Assembly (NCBI RefSeq): GCF_900109365.1
Contig: NZ_FNZR01000002.1
Span: 62,001 to 126,000, forward strand
Direction: 5' to 3'
Source: Parapedobacter koreensis
Lineage (GTDB): Bacteria > Bacteroidota > Bacteroidia > Sphingobacteriales > Sphingobacteriaceae
DNA length: 64,000 bases
Below, in pieces: positions 7,681 to 17,124 of this stretch (within the stretch, counting starts at the first letter, position 1; each line of letters starts with the position of its first letter). Under the pieces are notes generated by a model. That model searched no databases. It saw nothing but the letters and a program-made list of their open reading frames with translations, and was not told the origin of the DNA. A program made the translations under genes and the position numbers.

Positions 7681-8325
7681 TTATGTACGCTTCCGGAATA
7701 AATAAACTTTCGATTCTTTGCCTTTCAGTAGCCGTTCGATATTTTTTTGATGGGTAATCAAAATCAATACACAGATGCACATGCCATAAAGCAAAACCGA
7801 TTTCACCGACGTATGAAAGAGGAAGACGATGCTAAAAGGAAAGGCAAATCCCGCCGCAATGGAGCTGAGCGACACATAATGGGTGAGCAACAACATGATA
7901 ATAAAAACGGAAACACAAATCAATGCTGCTTGGAAATGCACGGCTAATATCATTCCAAACAAGGTGGCTACCCCCTTGCCGCCCCTGAAACCGGCAAACA
8001 CAGGGAATAAGTGCCCAAGCACCGCAATGACTCCTAAGGCCAGTTGATAATTGATAAACTGGGCTGCAGCTTGGGGGCCCGTCACGGATGGACCGATAAA
8101 ATAGGCCAGGTTTGTCGCCGTCCAGCCTTTTAGGATATCGATAAACATCACGGCAGCACCAGCTTTCGTGCCCAATACCCGGAACGTATTAGTCGCCCCT
8201 GCGTTGCCACTCCCGTACTCCCGCACATCTACCCCGTAGAACGACTGGCCAAGCCACACCGCTGTAGGAATAGAGCCGAATAGATAGGCTAACACGACTG
8301 CTCCGACTAAATAGATCGATATCAT
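7681..8325 (-). CDS. plsY: Glycerol-3-phosphate acyltransferase PlsY
   Basis: This 214-residue integral membrane enzyme transfers the acyl group of acyl-phosphate to glycerol 3-phosphate, the first step of phospholipid synthesis. The three loop motifs are visible: LFGSIPTAVW with GVDVREYGSGNAGATNT (about 16-50), HLFPVFAGFRGGKGVAT, and the C-terminal LLTHYVSLSSIAAG. There are five or so hydrophobic segments. I use the ATG at 8325 rather than the TTG at 8334, because MISIYLVG starts the first membrane helix. It follows nadC by 46 bp and belongs to the same run. Confidence 0.95.
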   Translation of the reverse strand: MISIYLVGAVVLAYLFGSIPTAVWLGQSFYGVDVREYGSGNAGATNTFRVLGTKAGAAVMFIDILKGWTATNLAYFIGPSVTGPQAAAQFINYQLALGVIAVLGHLFPVFAGFRGGKGVATLFGMILAVHFQAALICVSVFIIMLLLTHYVSLSSIAAGFAFPFSIVFLFHTSVKSVLLYGMCICVLILITHQKNIERLLKGKESKVYLFRKRT

Positions 8326-8371
8326 GAATCGCAAGTTAATGAAAAAGAAGCAAAAAACAACATCTGCTTAT

Positions 8372-9232
8372 TTAATCGACAAGTTTAGCTTTCAGACTCA
8401 TATCCAAGCTTTTCACGGAATGCGTAAGCGCTCCTATAGAAATAAAATCTACGCCCGCATCGGCGTACTGGCGAACCGTTTCGGCAGTGATGCCGCCCGA
8501 GGCTTCCGTCACAAACCGGCCACCGATGCGTATCACCGCTTCACGCAGTTGATCCGGGCCGAAATTGTCTAACATAATCCTATCGACTTGCCCTACTTCC
8601 AGTACCTCATCCAGTTCGTTGAGATTCCGAACTTCCACTTCTATGGCTATGGGTTTATCCAGGTGCTCCCGGTACTGGTTTGCCTTTTCAATAGCGGGTT
8701 TTATGCCGCCCGCATAGTCTACGTGATTATCTTTGATAAGGATCATGTCATATAAACCGAACCGGTGGTTTACCCCACCTCCGATAGCTACTGCCTTCTT
8801 TTCTAAAAAACGCAATAAGGGTGTGGTCTTGCGCGTATCCAACACCTTTGTGTGCGTATCGGCCAAAGCCGCGGCGATCCGATGGGTGGTCGTCGCAATA
8901 CCGCTCATGCGTTGCATGATATTGAGCACCAGTCGCTCCGCTATCAGTATGCCATGGATATTTCCATGTACACGCATGACGATATCCCCGGCCCGTACAA
9001 GCTGCCCATCTTCGATGAAGACTTCTACATCCAGTGTTTCGTCCACCTGATCAAACACGGCCAACGCTTCTTCCACCCCCGCCAATACGCCTGGTTCTTT
9101 GATGATTAACTGCGCTTCTCCTATTTTCCCGGCGGAAATGATTGATAATGTGGTATGATCGCCTTCCCCTACATCCTCGGCAAGTGCTGCCGCAATAAAA
9201 ATGTCTAACTTGTCTTTTTCTTCCTGTGTCAT
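8372..9232 (-). CDS. nadC: Nicotinate-nucleotide pyrophosphorylase (carboxylating)
   Basis: This 286-residue quinolinate phosphoribosyltransferase converts quinolinate and PRPP to nicotinate mononucleotide in de novo NAD synthesis. Recognisable segments are EDVGEGDHTT (about 20-29), NIMQRMSGIATTTH, TRKTTPLLRFLEKKAVAIGGGVNHRFGL (split across the PRPP site), and IMLDNFGPDQLREAV. The ATG at 9232 (MTQEEKDKLD) is preferred; upstream in-frame ATGs at 9244 and 9280 would add a non-conserved tail. The neighbours DUF4783 (upstream) and plsY (downstream) are a familiar Bacteroidota arrangement. Confidence 0.96.
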   Translation of the reverse strand: MTQEEKDKLDIFIAAALAEDVGEGDHTTLSIISAGKIGEAQLIIKEPGVLAGVEEALAVFDQVDETLDVEVFIEDGQLVRAGDIVMRVHGNIHGILIAERLVLNIMQRMSGIATTTHRIAAALADTHTKVLDTRKTTPLLRFLEKKAVAIGGGVNHRFGLYDMILIKDNHVDYAGGIKPAIEKANQYREHLDKPIAIEVEVRNLNELDEVLEVGQVDRIMLDNFGPDQLREAVIRIGGRFVTEASGGITAETVRQYADAGVDFISIGALTHSVKSLDMSLKAKLVD

Positions 9233-9376
9233 TTGTTGTAGCATACAAAAACAGATATACCTATCAAAGGCGAACCCCACGCAGGCATATACATTTCCAG
9301 CATTTTGTTTAAAAACGCTGCTAAGATGGCTATTTAAAATAAAATAGAGCGAATAAAAGTAAAATTAGGCCGCTGG

Positions 9377-9793
9377 CTAATACACGGATTCTACACGGAA
9401 TTCCGTCACTTGAAAGGAATTGTCGTTGTTGGTCAGCTTATACGAAACCCGATAGGTATCTTTGGATGTTTCAAGATTGAGCACAACGTACCTGAAGCTG
9501 GGATTGGAATCCAGTCTGTGCGCAATTTTCACGTCTGTGGGCGTATTTTTGCCAAAAAAATCTCGTAGGATAATCTCAGCCTGCACGCGTGAATAAATGC
9601 CCTCGTCATTCAATAGTGTCATACTTACCGTGGAAGAAAAGTATTTGGAAAGTTCCTTGGTGTTGGCACTTCTGATGCAAGACGAAATATCGTCTATCAC
9701 ATCATTCATGTTGGCAAGGCCCGTCGCCATAAACAAGCATGTTATTCCTGTAATCGCAGCTTTTTTAATCAGTCTGATTCCCTTTACTTCCAC
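9377..9793 (-). CDS. DUF4783 domain protein, exported
   Basis: This is a 138-residue protein with an N-terminal hydrophobic signal (KKAAITGITCLFMATGLA) and a small alpha+beta domain like those of the SnoaL/NTF2 shape. I recognise it as the DUF4783 family, which in Bacteroidota usually lies directly upstream of nadC, as here. Function is unknown. The predicted start is GTG at 9793. A near-consensus promoter (TTG-N18-GACATTTG, -7 at 9815-9808) ends about 14 nt upstream of it, so the leader is short. Confidence 0.75.
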   Translation of the reverse strand: MEVKGIRLIKKAAITGITCLFMATGLANMNDVIDDISSCIRSANTKELSKYFSSTVSMTLLNDEGIYSRVQAEIILRDFFGKNTPTDVKIAHRLDSNPSFRYVVLNLETSKDTYRVSYKLTNNDNSFQVTEFRVESVY

Positions 9794-10003
9794 AGTAATT
9801 GTTTATTCAAATGTCACTTTGTTTGGTATTCGACAATATTAGCGTTTTATCGAGTGAAAAAGTGTAGCTTTTTTTCTACAAACCATGCTTTTCAACATCG
9901 TACACTTATTCACGACAGATTACAGCCAAAAACATGCCATTTTTTTCTACGCAACCGTTTGCAGCAATACATCTTTCAGCCCCATTTTACCCAAAAAAAG
10001 GCG

Positions 10004-10011
10004 TATATTTG
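10004..10011 (+). promoter_or_regulatory. -7 box TATATTTG for gpmI
   Basis: TATATTTG fits TAnnTTTG and ends 11 nt before the gpmI ATG at 10023. Transcription would begin about 5 nt before the start codon. The -33 half is poor (TTTTAC near 9985). Confidence 0.5.
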
Positions 10012-10022
10012 TAGCTGTGAAT

Positions 10023-11549
10023 ATGACTAAAAAAGTAGCGCTCATAATCTTAGATGGCTTGGGTTATGGCAAAGACGATCAATCAAATGCCGTATTAGCG
10101 GCGAATACGCCTTTTTTGGACGACCTGTTGGCCAACTATCCACATTCCAAACTGGAAGCTTCCGGTGAAGCTGTAGGCCTTCCCGAAGGCCAAATGGGCA
10201 ACTCAGAAGTTGGGCACATGAACTTAGGTGCCGGCAGAATAGTCTATCAAGAACTCGGAAGGATACACAAAGCGGTCAGGGATGGTGAATTTGACAGCAA
10301 TCAACTGCTGCAAGAAGCGTTCGCCTACGCAAAAAATAAGGACAAACAAATGCATTTCATCGGGTTGTTGTCTGATGGTGGGGTGCATGCCCATACCTTG
10401 CACCTCAAAGGTTTATGCAATGCAGCAAAAAATGCCGGACTGGCTAGCGAACAGGTATTCATCCACGCATTTCTGGATGGGCGGGATACGGACCCCCATT
10501 CTGGAATCGGTTATCTAACGGATGTAGAGCAGTTCCTTACTACAAGTACCGGGCAGCTTGCATCGGCTATCGGCCGGTATTATGCAATGGACAGGGACAA
10601 TCGTTGGGAACGCGTAAAACAGGCTTACGACTTGCTGGTGCATGGTGTGGGAACATCTACACAAAATTTGGTTGCAGCTGTACAACAATCATACGATGCG
10701 GGCGTCACCGATGAATTTGTCAAACCCATCGTCAAGACCGATGCTTACGGTGCGCCGCTTGCCACGATAAAAAATGGCGACGTGGTCGTTTGTTTCAACT
10801 TCCGTACCGATCGCGGGCGTGAAATTACCCTCGCACTTACCCAACGGGCATTCCCGGATCAAGGTATGCATCCCTTGGCGCTGCACTACCTTACCATGAC
10901 CACCTATGACGAAACCTTTAAGGATGTACAGGCGCTGTTTCTCAAAGACAACCTGGCCAACACCTTGGGCGAAGTACTCGAAACCAACCAAAAGACACAG
11001 ACACGCATCGCTGAAACCGAGAAATACCCCCACGTGACCTTCTTCTTTTCCGGTGGCCGCGAACAAGTGTTCAACGGAGAAAACCGCATACTTATCCCTT
11101 CGCCCAAAGTAGCAACGTATGATTTGCAGCCCGAGATGAGCGCACAGGGCGTGGCAGATGCAATATGCGAGGACATGACCTCTCATAAACCGGATTTTAT
11201 CTGCCTGAATTTTGCCAACCCCGATATGGTAGGCCATACCGGGGTATTTGATGCTGTGGTAACGGCCGTGGAAACGGTAGACCGATGTGCAAAACAGGTG
11301 ATCGAATGCGGCGTTAAAGAAGGCTATTCTTTCATCATTATTGCGGACCATGGCAATGCTGAATTCATGATCAATGATGATGGCTCGGTCAATACCGCCC
11401 ATACGACAAACCTCGTCCCCTGTATTCTCATTGATAAGGACTACAAATCCATTTCAGATGGCAAACTTGGCGACATCGCCCCAACGATATTAACGATCAT
11501 GGGAGTGGCTATTCCGGCTGAAATGACCGGAAATATCTTGGTTCAATAG
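10023..11549 (+). CDS. gpmI: 2,3-bisphosphoglycerate-independent phosphoglycerate mutase
   Basis: This is a 508-residue dimanganese mutase of glycolysis, interconverting 3- and 2-phosphoglycerate. The phosphatase-domain metal site begins LIILDGLGYG, with the phospho-serine in GQMGNSEVGHMNLGAGR (about 55-71). Further metal motifs are NFANPDMVGHTG and IIADHGNAE. The frame is open back to 9885, but I start at 10023 because family members begin MTKKVALIILDG and the -7 box lies between the two. It is followed 4 bp later by a lipoprotein gene and probably shares a transcript with it. Confidence 0.97.
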   Translation: MTKKVALIILDGLGYGKDDQSNAVLAANTPFLDDLLANYPHSKLEASGEAVGLPEGQMGNSEVGHMNLGAGRIVYQELGRIHKAVRDGEFDSNQLLQEAFAYAKNKDKQMHFIGLLSDGGVHAHTLHLKGLCNAAKNAGLASEQVFIHAFLDGRDTDPHSGIGYLTDVEQFLTTSTGQLASAIGRYYAMDRDNRWERVKQAYDLLVHGVGTSTQNLVAAVQQSYDAGVTDEFVKPIVKTDAYGAPLATIKNGDVVVCFNFRTDRGREITLALTQRAFPDQGMHPLALHYLTMTTYDETFKDVQALFLKDNLANTLGEVLETNQKTQTRIAETEKYPHVTFFFSGGREQVFNGENRILIPSPKVATYDLQPEMSAQGVADAICEDMTSHKPDFICLNFANPDMVGHTGVFDAVVTAVETVDRCAKQVIECGVKEGYSFIIIADHGNAEFMINDDGSVNTAHTTNLVPCILIDKDYKSISDGKLGDIAPTILTIMGVAIPAEMTGNILVQ

Positions 11550-11553
11550 GGAT

Positions 11554-12108
11554 ATGTTTCAGCGTAATTTTATAGTTAAGGCTTGGTTTTTTTGTGTGCT
11601 TCTGGCAGCAAATGCGTCTTGCAGTAATCCCGACGGCAGCCAATCAATTAGCTCCCAAAATGTATATTTCAGCTTGGGGGATTATTTTACCCAGGAAGCC
11701 GACCGCTTGCAGCAGCGTGCGCCCGATATTGCCAAAACGGTATCAAAAAATGGGGAGACGGAAAGTCGTGACACCCGGATTGGCAATTGGAAAAATGAGC
11801 TGGAATTATTTATTGATTCTGACATCAACAAACCGGCTTGGCAGCACAGTTACCGAATAGACAGTACGGCCACTTCATTGACTTATACCAGCCTGGATCC
11901 AGCATTGCGCACCGAACAGATTAGAATAGAAAAGGATGCGAATGATGACATCAACCGTATCCATATCGTCAACCGGGTAAATAACATGCTGTATCAAACG
12001 AATGAGCAGCTCGATTATTATCCGGATTCACTATATCGAATAATCAGGAAACAGCAGGTACGGATTATCGGCGCGAGCAGTTACACTGTAAACGGGATTA
12101 TCCAATAA
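11554..12108 (+). CDS. Lipoprotein of unknown function
   Basis: This is a 184-residue protein with a signal peptide and a lipobox-like LAANASC (Cys at about 23), so probably lipidated. The mature part is soluble and polar (LGDYFTQEADRLQQ; TSLDPALRTEQIRIEKD) with no motif I recognise. It is coupled to gpmI by a 4-bp gap. Its stop codon lies inside the long palindrome that serves as terminator. No function is assigned. Confidence 0.7.
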   Translation: MFQRNFIVKAWFFCVLLAANASCSNPDGSQSISSQNVYFSLGDYFTQEADRLQQRAPDIAKTVSKNGETESRDTRIGNWKNELELFIDSDINKPAWQHSYRIDSTATSLTYTSLDPALRTEQIRIEKDANDDINRIHIVNRVNNMLYQTNEQLDYYPDSLYRIIRKQQVRIIGASSYTVNGIIQ

Positions 12109-12147
12109 AAAATGGCTTTGCGATATCGCAAAGCCATTTTTTATTGG
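12102..12147. terminator. 46-bp perfect palindrome, bidirectional terminator
   Basis: Bases 12102-12124 are exactly complementary to 12125-12147, giving 23 bp per arm. The core is GGCTTTGCGAT/ATCGCAAAGCC, flanked by A6 and T6. It lies between the convergent lipoprotein and TPR genes and covers the stop codon at 12106-12108. Symmetrical A and T runs make it a terminator for both strands. Confidence 0.9.
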
Positions 12148-12173
12148 ACAAATTGCCAAAACCTACCGCACTC

Positions 12174-12836
12174 TTACTTCAGATTGTCCCGATACACTTT
12201 CGCCTTCTTGATTTCCGTTTGGATATCTTTCTTGCCCGGCGTCATAGCTAGTACTTGCTCAAAATCGGCAATACTTTTATCATAAGCTTCGGTCGCGATA
12301 ACCTTGTCGTAGTTGGCTGTACCGGAAGTACCCCGCAAAATACCCAAATCCCGATAGGCAATCCCCCTATTCTGATAGTATTTTGAGTCAGTAGCATTCA
12401 ATTCAATGGCTTTTGTATAATCCAAAATAGCGGCATTCAGCATTTTCTCCCTGTTGCTGGAACTGACTTTCATATCGGTCTGCACGGCCAGTATATTAGC
12501 TGCTTTTCCGCGATAATAATAGGCCGATTCGTGCTCGGGAAGCAGTTGGACTACTTTACCAAAAGATTCCAGCGCCTTCTTATACTCACCGATCTGATAC
12601 TGCGAGTAGCCAAGCATGTACATGACATCCGGATCGCCCGACTCGGCGGGAAGCGCCTTTTGCAAATGAGTGGCGGCAGCCTTAAAATCCCCATCTATTA
12701 GGGCTTTTTGTCCTAGACGGACGTTGGGATTGCTAGGAGCCGTTTCTGTAGTTTGCGCTTGCGCTACCAACACTGCAAAACATAATGTTGCTCCTGTAAC
12801 AACCCGATTAAACATGTTCATTTTGTTTCTTTTCAT
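12174..12836 (-). CDS. Tetratricopeptide-repeat protein, exported
   Basis: This is a 220-residue protein with a signal peptide (RVVTGATLCFAVLVAQA, then QTTE) and about four TPR units. Examples are LGQKALIDGDFKAAATHLQKA, VMYMLGYSQYQIGEYKKALE and AILDYTKAIELNATDSKYY. It is a periplasmic scaffold with unknown partners. The frame is open to 12911, but I use the ATG at 12836 (or 12821), which places the signal peptide at the N terminus. The promoter at 12930-12960 would give a leader of about 90 nt. Confidence 0.8.
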   Translation of the reverse strand: MKRNKMNMFNRVVTGATLCFAVLVAQAQTTETAPSNPNVRLGQKALIDGDFKAAATHLQKALPAESGDPDVMYMLGYSQYQIGEYKKALESFGKVVQLLPEHESAYYYRGKAANILAVQTDMKVSSSNREKMLNAAILDYTKAIELNATDSKYYQNRGIAYRDLGILRGTSGTANYDKVIATEAYDKSIADFEQVLAMTPGKKDIQTEIKKAKVYRDNLK

Positions 12837-12929
12837 CACTTTTAAATTATACAAAATCCTTTCCACCTTTTTGCTGTGTTCTTTTACTAAAACGACTCTC
12901 AATTGCTCCATGCTACAAATTCCGTGCTA

Positions 12930-12960
12930 CAAACATAATTATTATTACACGCAAATACAA
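12930..12960 (-). promoter_or_regulatory. Promoter TTG-N20-TATGTTTG for the TPR gene
   Basis: On the minus strand TTG (12960-12958), 20 nt, then TATGTTTG (12937-12930). This is near-perfect, with one extra base in the spacer. The predicted start is near 12925. Confidence 0.55.
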
Positions 12961-13266
12961 TTCATGTCTTGTAGCTTCATAAACGAAATCCAAAACTTAA
13001 AACTCCAAAAAGATTATTTTAGTATTATCAAAAATAGTTTTTCTATATTAGCAGATAGATGACGTAAACAACCAAGCCATCCCGTTCCTGACTTTTTTTC
13101 AGCAAGGGTGCCTTGATGATACAACTTAACAGTGAAATATCGAAAAAGTTTGCTATTGGCATAGGCATTGCGCATAAGTATGGAGCCTATACAAAAGGTA
13201 TATGGCATTAGCACAAATGAACAATGGCTGCCAATATGGCGCCTCATATAAAGACAAAACATATTC
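12961..13266. other. Intergenic region upstream of lon
   Basis: No convincing gene; the open frames that cross this gap on both strands have no protein-like composition. It contains the sigma-54-like element at 13152-13171. A TAnnTTTG box for lon was not found. Confidence 0.5.
13152..13171 (+). promoter_or_regulatory. Sigma-54-like promoter element upstream of lon
   Basis: GCTATTGGCA (13152-13161), six bases, TTGC (13168-13171). GG and GC are separated by exactly ten bases, as in -24/-12 promoters (TGGCAY-N5-TTGC). The predicted start near 13183 gives a leader of about 84 nt. The first ten bases and the spacing are the same as upstream of grpE. Confidence 0.5.
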
Positions 13267-15726
13267 ATGAGTAATTTTGATCCATTTGACTTTAATCAGG
13301 CAATACCTATCATAAATGAAGATACTGAATTCTTCCCGTTGTTAAGTCAGCAAGACGAAGATGAGATGAGCAATGCCGACCTCCCTGAATCACTTTCTAT
13401 CCTTCCATTGCGCAACACCGTATTATTCCCAGGCGTGGTCATTCCCATTACGGTGGGCAGGGATAAATCCATCAAGTTGGTAAAAGAAGCGTATAAGGGT
13501 GATCGCATCATTGGCGTAGTCTCCCAACAAAACATGGCCATCGAGGATCCGACATTCGAACAGCTGAATAAAGTGGGTACCGTAGCCATGATCATCAAGA
13601 TACTGCAAATGCCTGATGGCAATACCACGGTGATCATCCAGGGCAAGCAGCGTTTCAGATTGCGTGATATGATTCAAAGCGATCCGTATATCAAAGCCTA
13701 TATCGAACGTTTTGAAGAGAAAAAGCACAAGTCAACCAGGGAATTCAATGCATTGCTTTCTTCCATCAAAGAGATGGCTTTGCAAATTATCCAATTGTCT
13801 CCCCATATACCCAGTGAGGCAGGCATCGCCATCAAAAATATTGAAAGCCCAGCCTTCTTGATTAATTTTATTTCCTCCAACCTCAATACCGATCTGCAAT
13901 TCAAACAACAACTACTGGAAACCGCAGATTTGGAAGAACGGGCATCCCAGGTGCTGGAGCAACTGAACGTCGAACTCCAGTTGCTGGAACTTAAAACACA
14001 GATACAAAACAAGGTAAGGGGTGATTTAGACAAACAACAACGGGATTACTTCCTCAACCAGCAATTGAAAACCATCCAAGAGGAACTGGGGGGCAACACC
14101 CCGGATTTGGAAATGGAAGACCTGCGGAAACGCGCCAAGGCAAAAAAATGGGCCAAGGAAATAGGTGAACATTTTGGCAAAGAACTGGATAAACTGGCCC
14201 GCATCAATCCTGCCGCAGCGGATTACTCCGTGCAGGTCAACTACCTCGAATTACTCTTGGAACTTCCATGGAATGACTTCACGAAAGACAATTTTGATTT
14301 GCACCGGGCAAGGCGTATCCTGGATCGCGATCATTATGGCTTGGATAAAGTAAAGCAGCGGATTATCGAATACTTGGCCGTGTTGAAGTTGAAACGCAAC
14401 ATGAAGGCCCCTATTCTCTGCCTCGTCGGCCCCCCGGGTGTGGGCAAAACATCGCTGGGTAAATCCATTGCCAAGGCATTGGGACGAAAATATACACGCA
14501 TAGCGCTCGGTGGCATCCGCGATGAAGCTGAAATCAGAGGACACCGTAAAACGTATATCGGAGCGATGCCGGGGCGCATCATCCAATCCCTCAAAAAAGC
14601 AGGAGCCTCCAACCCTGTATTCGTGCTGGATGAGATCGACAAGGTGGGTAGCGACTTCCGCGGCGACCCCTCATCCGCCTTGCTGGAAGTGCTTGATCCG
14701 GAGCAAAACAACGCCTTCTACGACCATTACGTGGAATTGGATTATGATTTGTCCAATGTGATGTTTATCGCTACGGCCAATTCATTGAGCAACATACAGC
14801 CTGCGCTGCTCGACCGGATGGAAATCATCGAGGTCAACGGATATACCATTGAGGAAAAGATCGAAATCGCAAAAAAACATTTGATTCCCAAGCAACGGGA
14901 ACTGCATGGCCTGCAATCCAAAGACGTATCCATCCGGCCCAAGATAATCGAGAAAATCATTGACGAATATACCCGGGAATCTGGGGTACGGGGCTTGGAA
15001 AAGAAGATTGGTTCCATTGTGCGGGGAATTGCCACCCATATCGTGATGGAGGATCCGCTCCAGAAACAAATCGATACTGCGGCCGTAGAGCAAATTCTCG
15101 GCGCACCGATATTTGATAAAGAATTTTATGAAAGCAATGAAGTTGCAGGGGTGGTGACTGGATTGGCGTGGACCCAAGTGGGTGGCGACATCCTTTATAT
15201 TGAATCGAGCTTAAGCCCGGGAAAAGGCAAATTGACCTTGACGGGCAACCTGGGCGATGTGATGAAGGAATCAGCGAGTATAGCAATGGCATACCTCCGG
15301 TCAAATGCCGATGAATTTGGCATTGACTATGGTGTATTTGACAAGTGGGACGTACACATCCATGTGCCAGCAGGCGCCACACCAAAAGACGGGCCATCTG
15401 CCGGGATCACCATGCTCACCGCATTGGCATCGAGTTTTACTCAACGCAAGGTGAAGGAAAAGCTGGCCATGACGGGCGAGATTACGCTCCGTGGCAAAGT
15501 GCTTCCCGTAGGTGGAATAAAGGAGAAAATACTCGCCGCCAAGCGGGCCAACATCAAAGAGGTGATTCTTTCGAAAGCCAATAAAAAGGACGTGCTTGAG
15601 ATCAAGGAAAATTACATCAAGGATCTGACATTCCACTACGTCAACGAGATGCATGAAGTGGTAAACATTGCGCTTTTGAAGCAACAGGTAAAGAAACCAA
15701 AGAAACTAATCATAACGGAAGCATAG
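13267..15726 (+). CDS. lon: ATP-dependent protease La (Lon)
   Basis: This is an 819-residue full-length LonA. It has an N-terminal substrate-binding domain ([20 protein letters not shown], about 45-64), a long helical linker, and an AAA+ module with Walker A GPPGVGKT at 388-395 and Walker [11 protein letters not shown]. The C-terminal serine protease domain has catalytic Ser at about 711 (KDGPSAGIT) and Lys at about 752 (VGGIKEK). It degrades misfolded and short-lived regulatory proteins in the cytoplasm. It is a single-gene unit with its own terminator. The upstream element resembles that of grpE-dnaJ, hinting at co-regulation of protein quality control. Confidence 0.97.
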   Translation: MSNFDPFDFNQAIPIINEDTEFFPLLSQQDEDEMSNADLPESLSILPLRNTVLFPGVVIPITVGRDKSIKLVKEAYKGDRIIGVVSQQNMAIEDPTFEQLNKVGTVAMIIKILQMPDGNTTVIIQGKQRFRLRDMIQSDPYIKAYIERFEEKKHKSTREFNALLSSIKEMALQIIQLSPHIPSEAGIAIKNIESPAFLINFISSNLNTDLQFKQQLLETADLEERASQVLEQLNVELQLLELKTQIQNKVRGDLDKQQRDYFLNQQLKTIQEELGGNTPDLEMEDLRKRAKAKKWAKEIGEHFGKELDKLARINPAAADYSVQVNYLELLLELPWNDFTKDNFDLHRARRILDRDHYGLDKVKQRIIEYLAVLKLKRNMKAPILCLVGPPGVGKTSLGKSIAKALGRKYTRIALGGIRDEAEIRGHRKTYIGAMPGRIIQSLKKAGASNPVFVLDEIDKVGSDFRGDPSSALLEVLDPEQNNAFYDHYVELDYDLSNVMFIATANSLSNIQPALLDRMEIIEVNGYTIEEKIEIAKKHLIPKQRELHGLQSKDVSIRPKIIEKIIDEYTRESGVRGLEKKIGSIVRGIATHIVMEDPLQKQIDTAAVEQILGAPIFDKEFYESNEVAGVVTGLAWTQVGGDILYIESSLSPGKGKLTLTGNLGDVMKESASIAMAYLRSNADEFGIDYGVFDKWDVHIHVPAGATPKDGPSAGITMLTALASSFTQRKVKEKLAMTGEITLRGKVLPVGGIKEKILAAKRANIKEVILSKANKKDVLEIKENYIKDLTFHYVNEMHEVVNIALLKQQVKKPKKLIITEA

Positions 15727-15748
15727 CGCTGCTATGCTTCCGGGTTTT
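15717..15748 (+). terminator. Rho-independent terminator overlapping the end of lon
   Basis: GGAAGCATAG (15717-15726) pairs perfectly with CTATGCTTCC (15732-15741), with loop CGCTG, and is followed by GGGTTTTTG. The lon stop codon forms part of the 5' arm. Confidence 0.8.
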
Positions 15749-15780
15749 TGTTTGTATAAATTAATTGTTATTTTAGCTTC

Positions 15781-17070
15781 ATGCTTATTGAGTCGCTGAT
15801 TATCTTAGCGTTGATTCTATTAAACGGCGTTTTTTCGGCTTCCGAAATTGCCATCGTATCAAGCCGTAAAGCACGTTTGCAGGTGTTGGTCGACAAAAAA
15901 AATGCCGCTGCCAAGCAAGTATTGAAGCTTAAGGATTCACCAAACCAATTTCTTTCCACAGTACAAATTGGCATCACGCTCATTGGCATCCTCACTGGTC
16001 TTTTTGGCGGCTCCACGATCGCCCAGCGTATTGATGTCCACCTATCCGAAGTCGCATGGCTTGATGGATACAGTGCGGAGGTTTCAGTGCTCATCGTTGT
16101 CATCGCAATCACCTTCCTCACCTTGGTACTTGGCGAGTTGGTGCCAAAACGAATAGGCTTGGCCATTCCCGAGCGATATGCCATGATTGTGGCCTTCCCA
16201 ATGGATATCCTCAGCAAGGTAGTGGCACCATTTGTATGGCTGCTCAGCGCGACGACTGAAGGCCTTGTGAGACTGCTTAATATCAAAACCTCCCAAAATG
16301 CCGTCACCGAAGAAGAAATCAAGGCATTGGTAGACGAGGGGGCCGACATCGGGGCCATCGAACATATCGAACATGAGATTGTAGATCGTGTATTCAGCTT
16401 GGGCGACAAACGGGCGGTAAACCTGATGACCCACCGAAGCAACATCGTCTGGCTGGACATCGATGATGAATACGGGGAGCATAAACGAACCATCCTTGAA
16501 AGTGGGCATACGGTCTACCCGGTGTGCAAAGATGGCTTGGACAATATCATCGGTGTGGTGCACATCAAATACCTACTTAAACAGTACCTAATTGACCAAC
16601 CCATCAACCTGATGCAATTGACGCAGCCCGTCAATTACGTTCATGAAAATAGCTCGGCTTATAGCATTCTCAACAAATTTAAAACCTCTAAAATACACCA
16701 GGCCGTCGTACTGGACGAGTATGGGTCATTGCAAGGCATCGTCACCATCAACGATATCTTAAGCAGCCTCGTGGGCGATATCTCAGACGGTGATACCGCC
16801 GAAAGGCCTGAGATCGTTACCCGGGAAGACGGTAGTATGCTCGTCGATGGGCAATATCAATTAGACGGTTTGTTTGCCGTATTAAACATCAATGTCACTG
16901 ACGACGAAGACGAGGGCCTTGACAATATTAACACCATCGCCGGCCTCGTCCTGCTCAAATTGGGCCACATGCCGACGGCAGGTGAGCGGATGCAATGGAA
17001 AAATTATGAGTTTGAAGTGATGGACATGGATGGCAACCGCATCGACAAAGTCTTAGTGACTGCCTTATAA
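15781..17070 (+). CDS. CNNM/CorC-HlyC family membrane protein (probable ion transporter)
   Basis: This 429-residue protein has three parts. The first (about 1-150) is a DUF21/CNNM transmembrane domain with ILALILLNGVFSASEIA and the family motif LGELVPKRIGLA. The second is a pair of CBS domains (about 200-330: RSNIVWLDIDDE, LDEYGSLQGIVTINDIL) that bind adenine nucleotides. The third is a CorC_HlyC domain (about 345-429) with GLDNINTIAGLVLLKLG. Characterised relatives export magnesium or resist cobalt. The old hemolysin name is not supported by function. It stands alone after lon. Confidence 0.92.
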   Translation: MLIESLIILALILLNGVFSASEIAIVSSRKARLQVLVDKKNAAAKQVLKLKDSPNQFLSTVQIGITLIGILTGLFGGSTIAQRIDVHLSEVAWLDGYSAEVSVLIVVIAITFLTLVLGELVPKRIGLAIPERYAMIVAFPMDILSKVVAPFVWLLSATTEGLVRLLNIKTSQNAVTEEEIKALVDEGADIGAIEHIEHEIVDRVFSLGDKRAVNLMTHRSNIVWLDIDDEYGEHKRTILESGHTVYPVCKDGLDNIIGVVHIKYLLKQYLIDQPINLMQLTQPVNYVHENSSAYSILNKFKTSKIHQAVVLDEYGSLQGIVTINDILSSLVGDISDGDTAERPEIVTREDGSMLVDGQYQLDGLFAVLNINVTDDEDEGLDNINTIAGLVLLKLGHMPTAGERMQWKNYEFEVMDMDGNRIDKVLVTAL

Positions 17071-17124
17071 CCTTGTAAATACAAAAACAGCAAACATTTT
17101 CGGCACATAAACGCTTATAGCTAT

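Noticed and set aside
9885-10022. Extended N terminus for gpmI
   Set aside because: The frame is open, but the -7 promoter box at 10004-10011 and the family start MTKKVALIILDG place the start at 10023.
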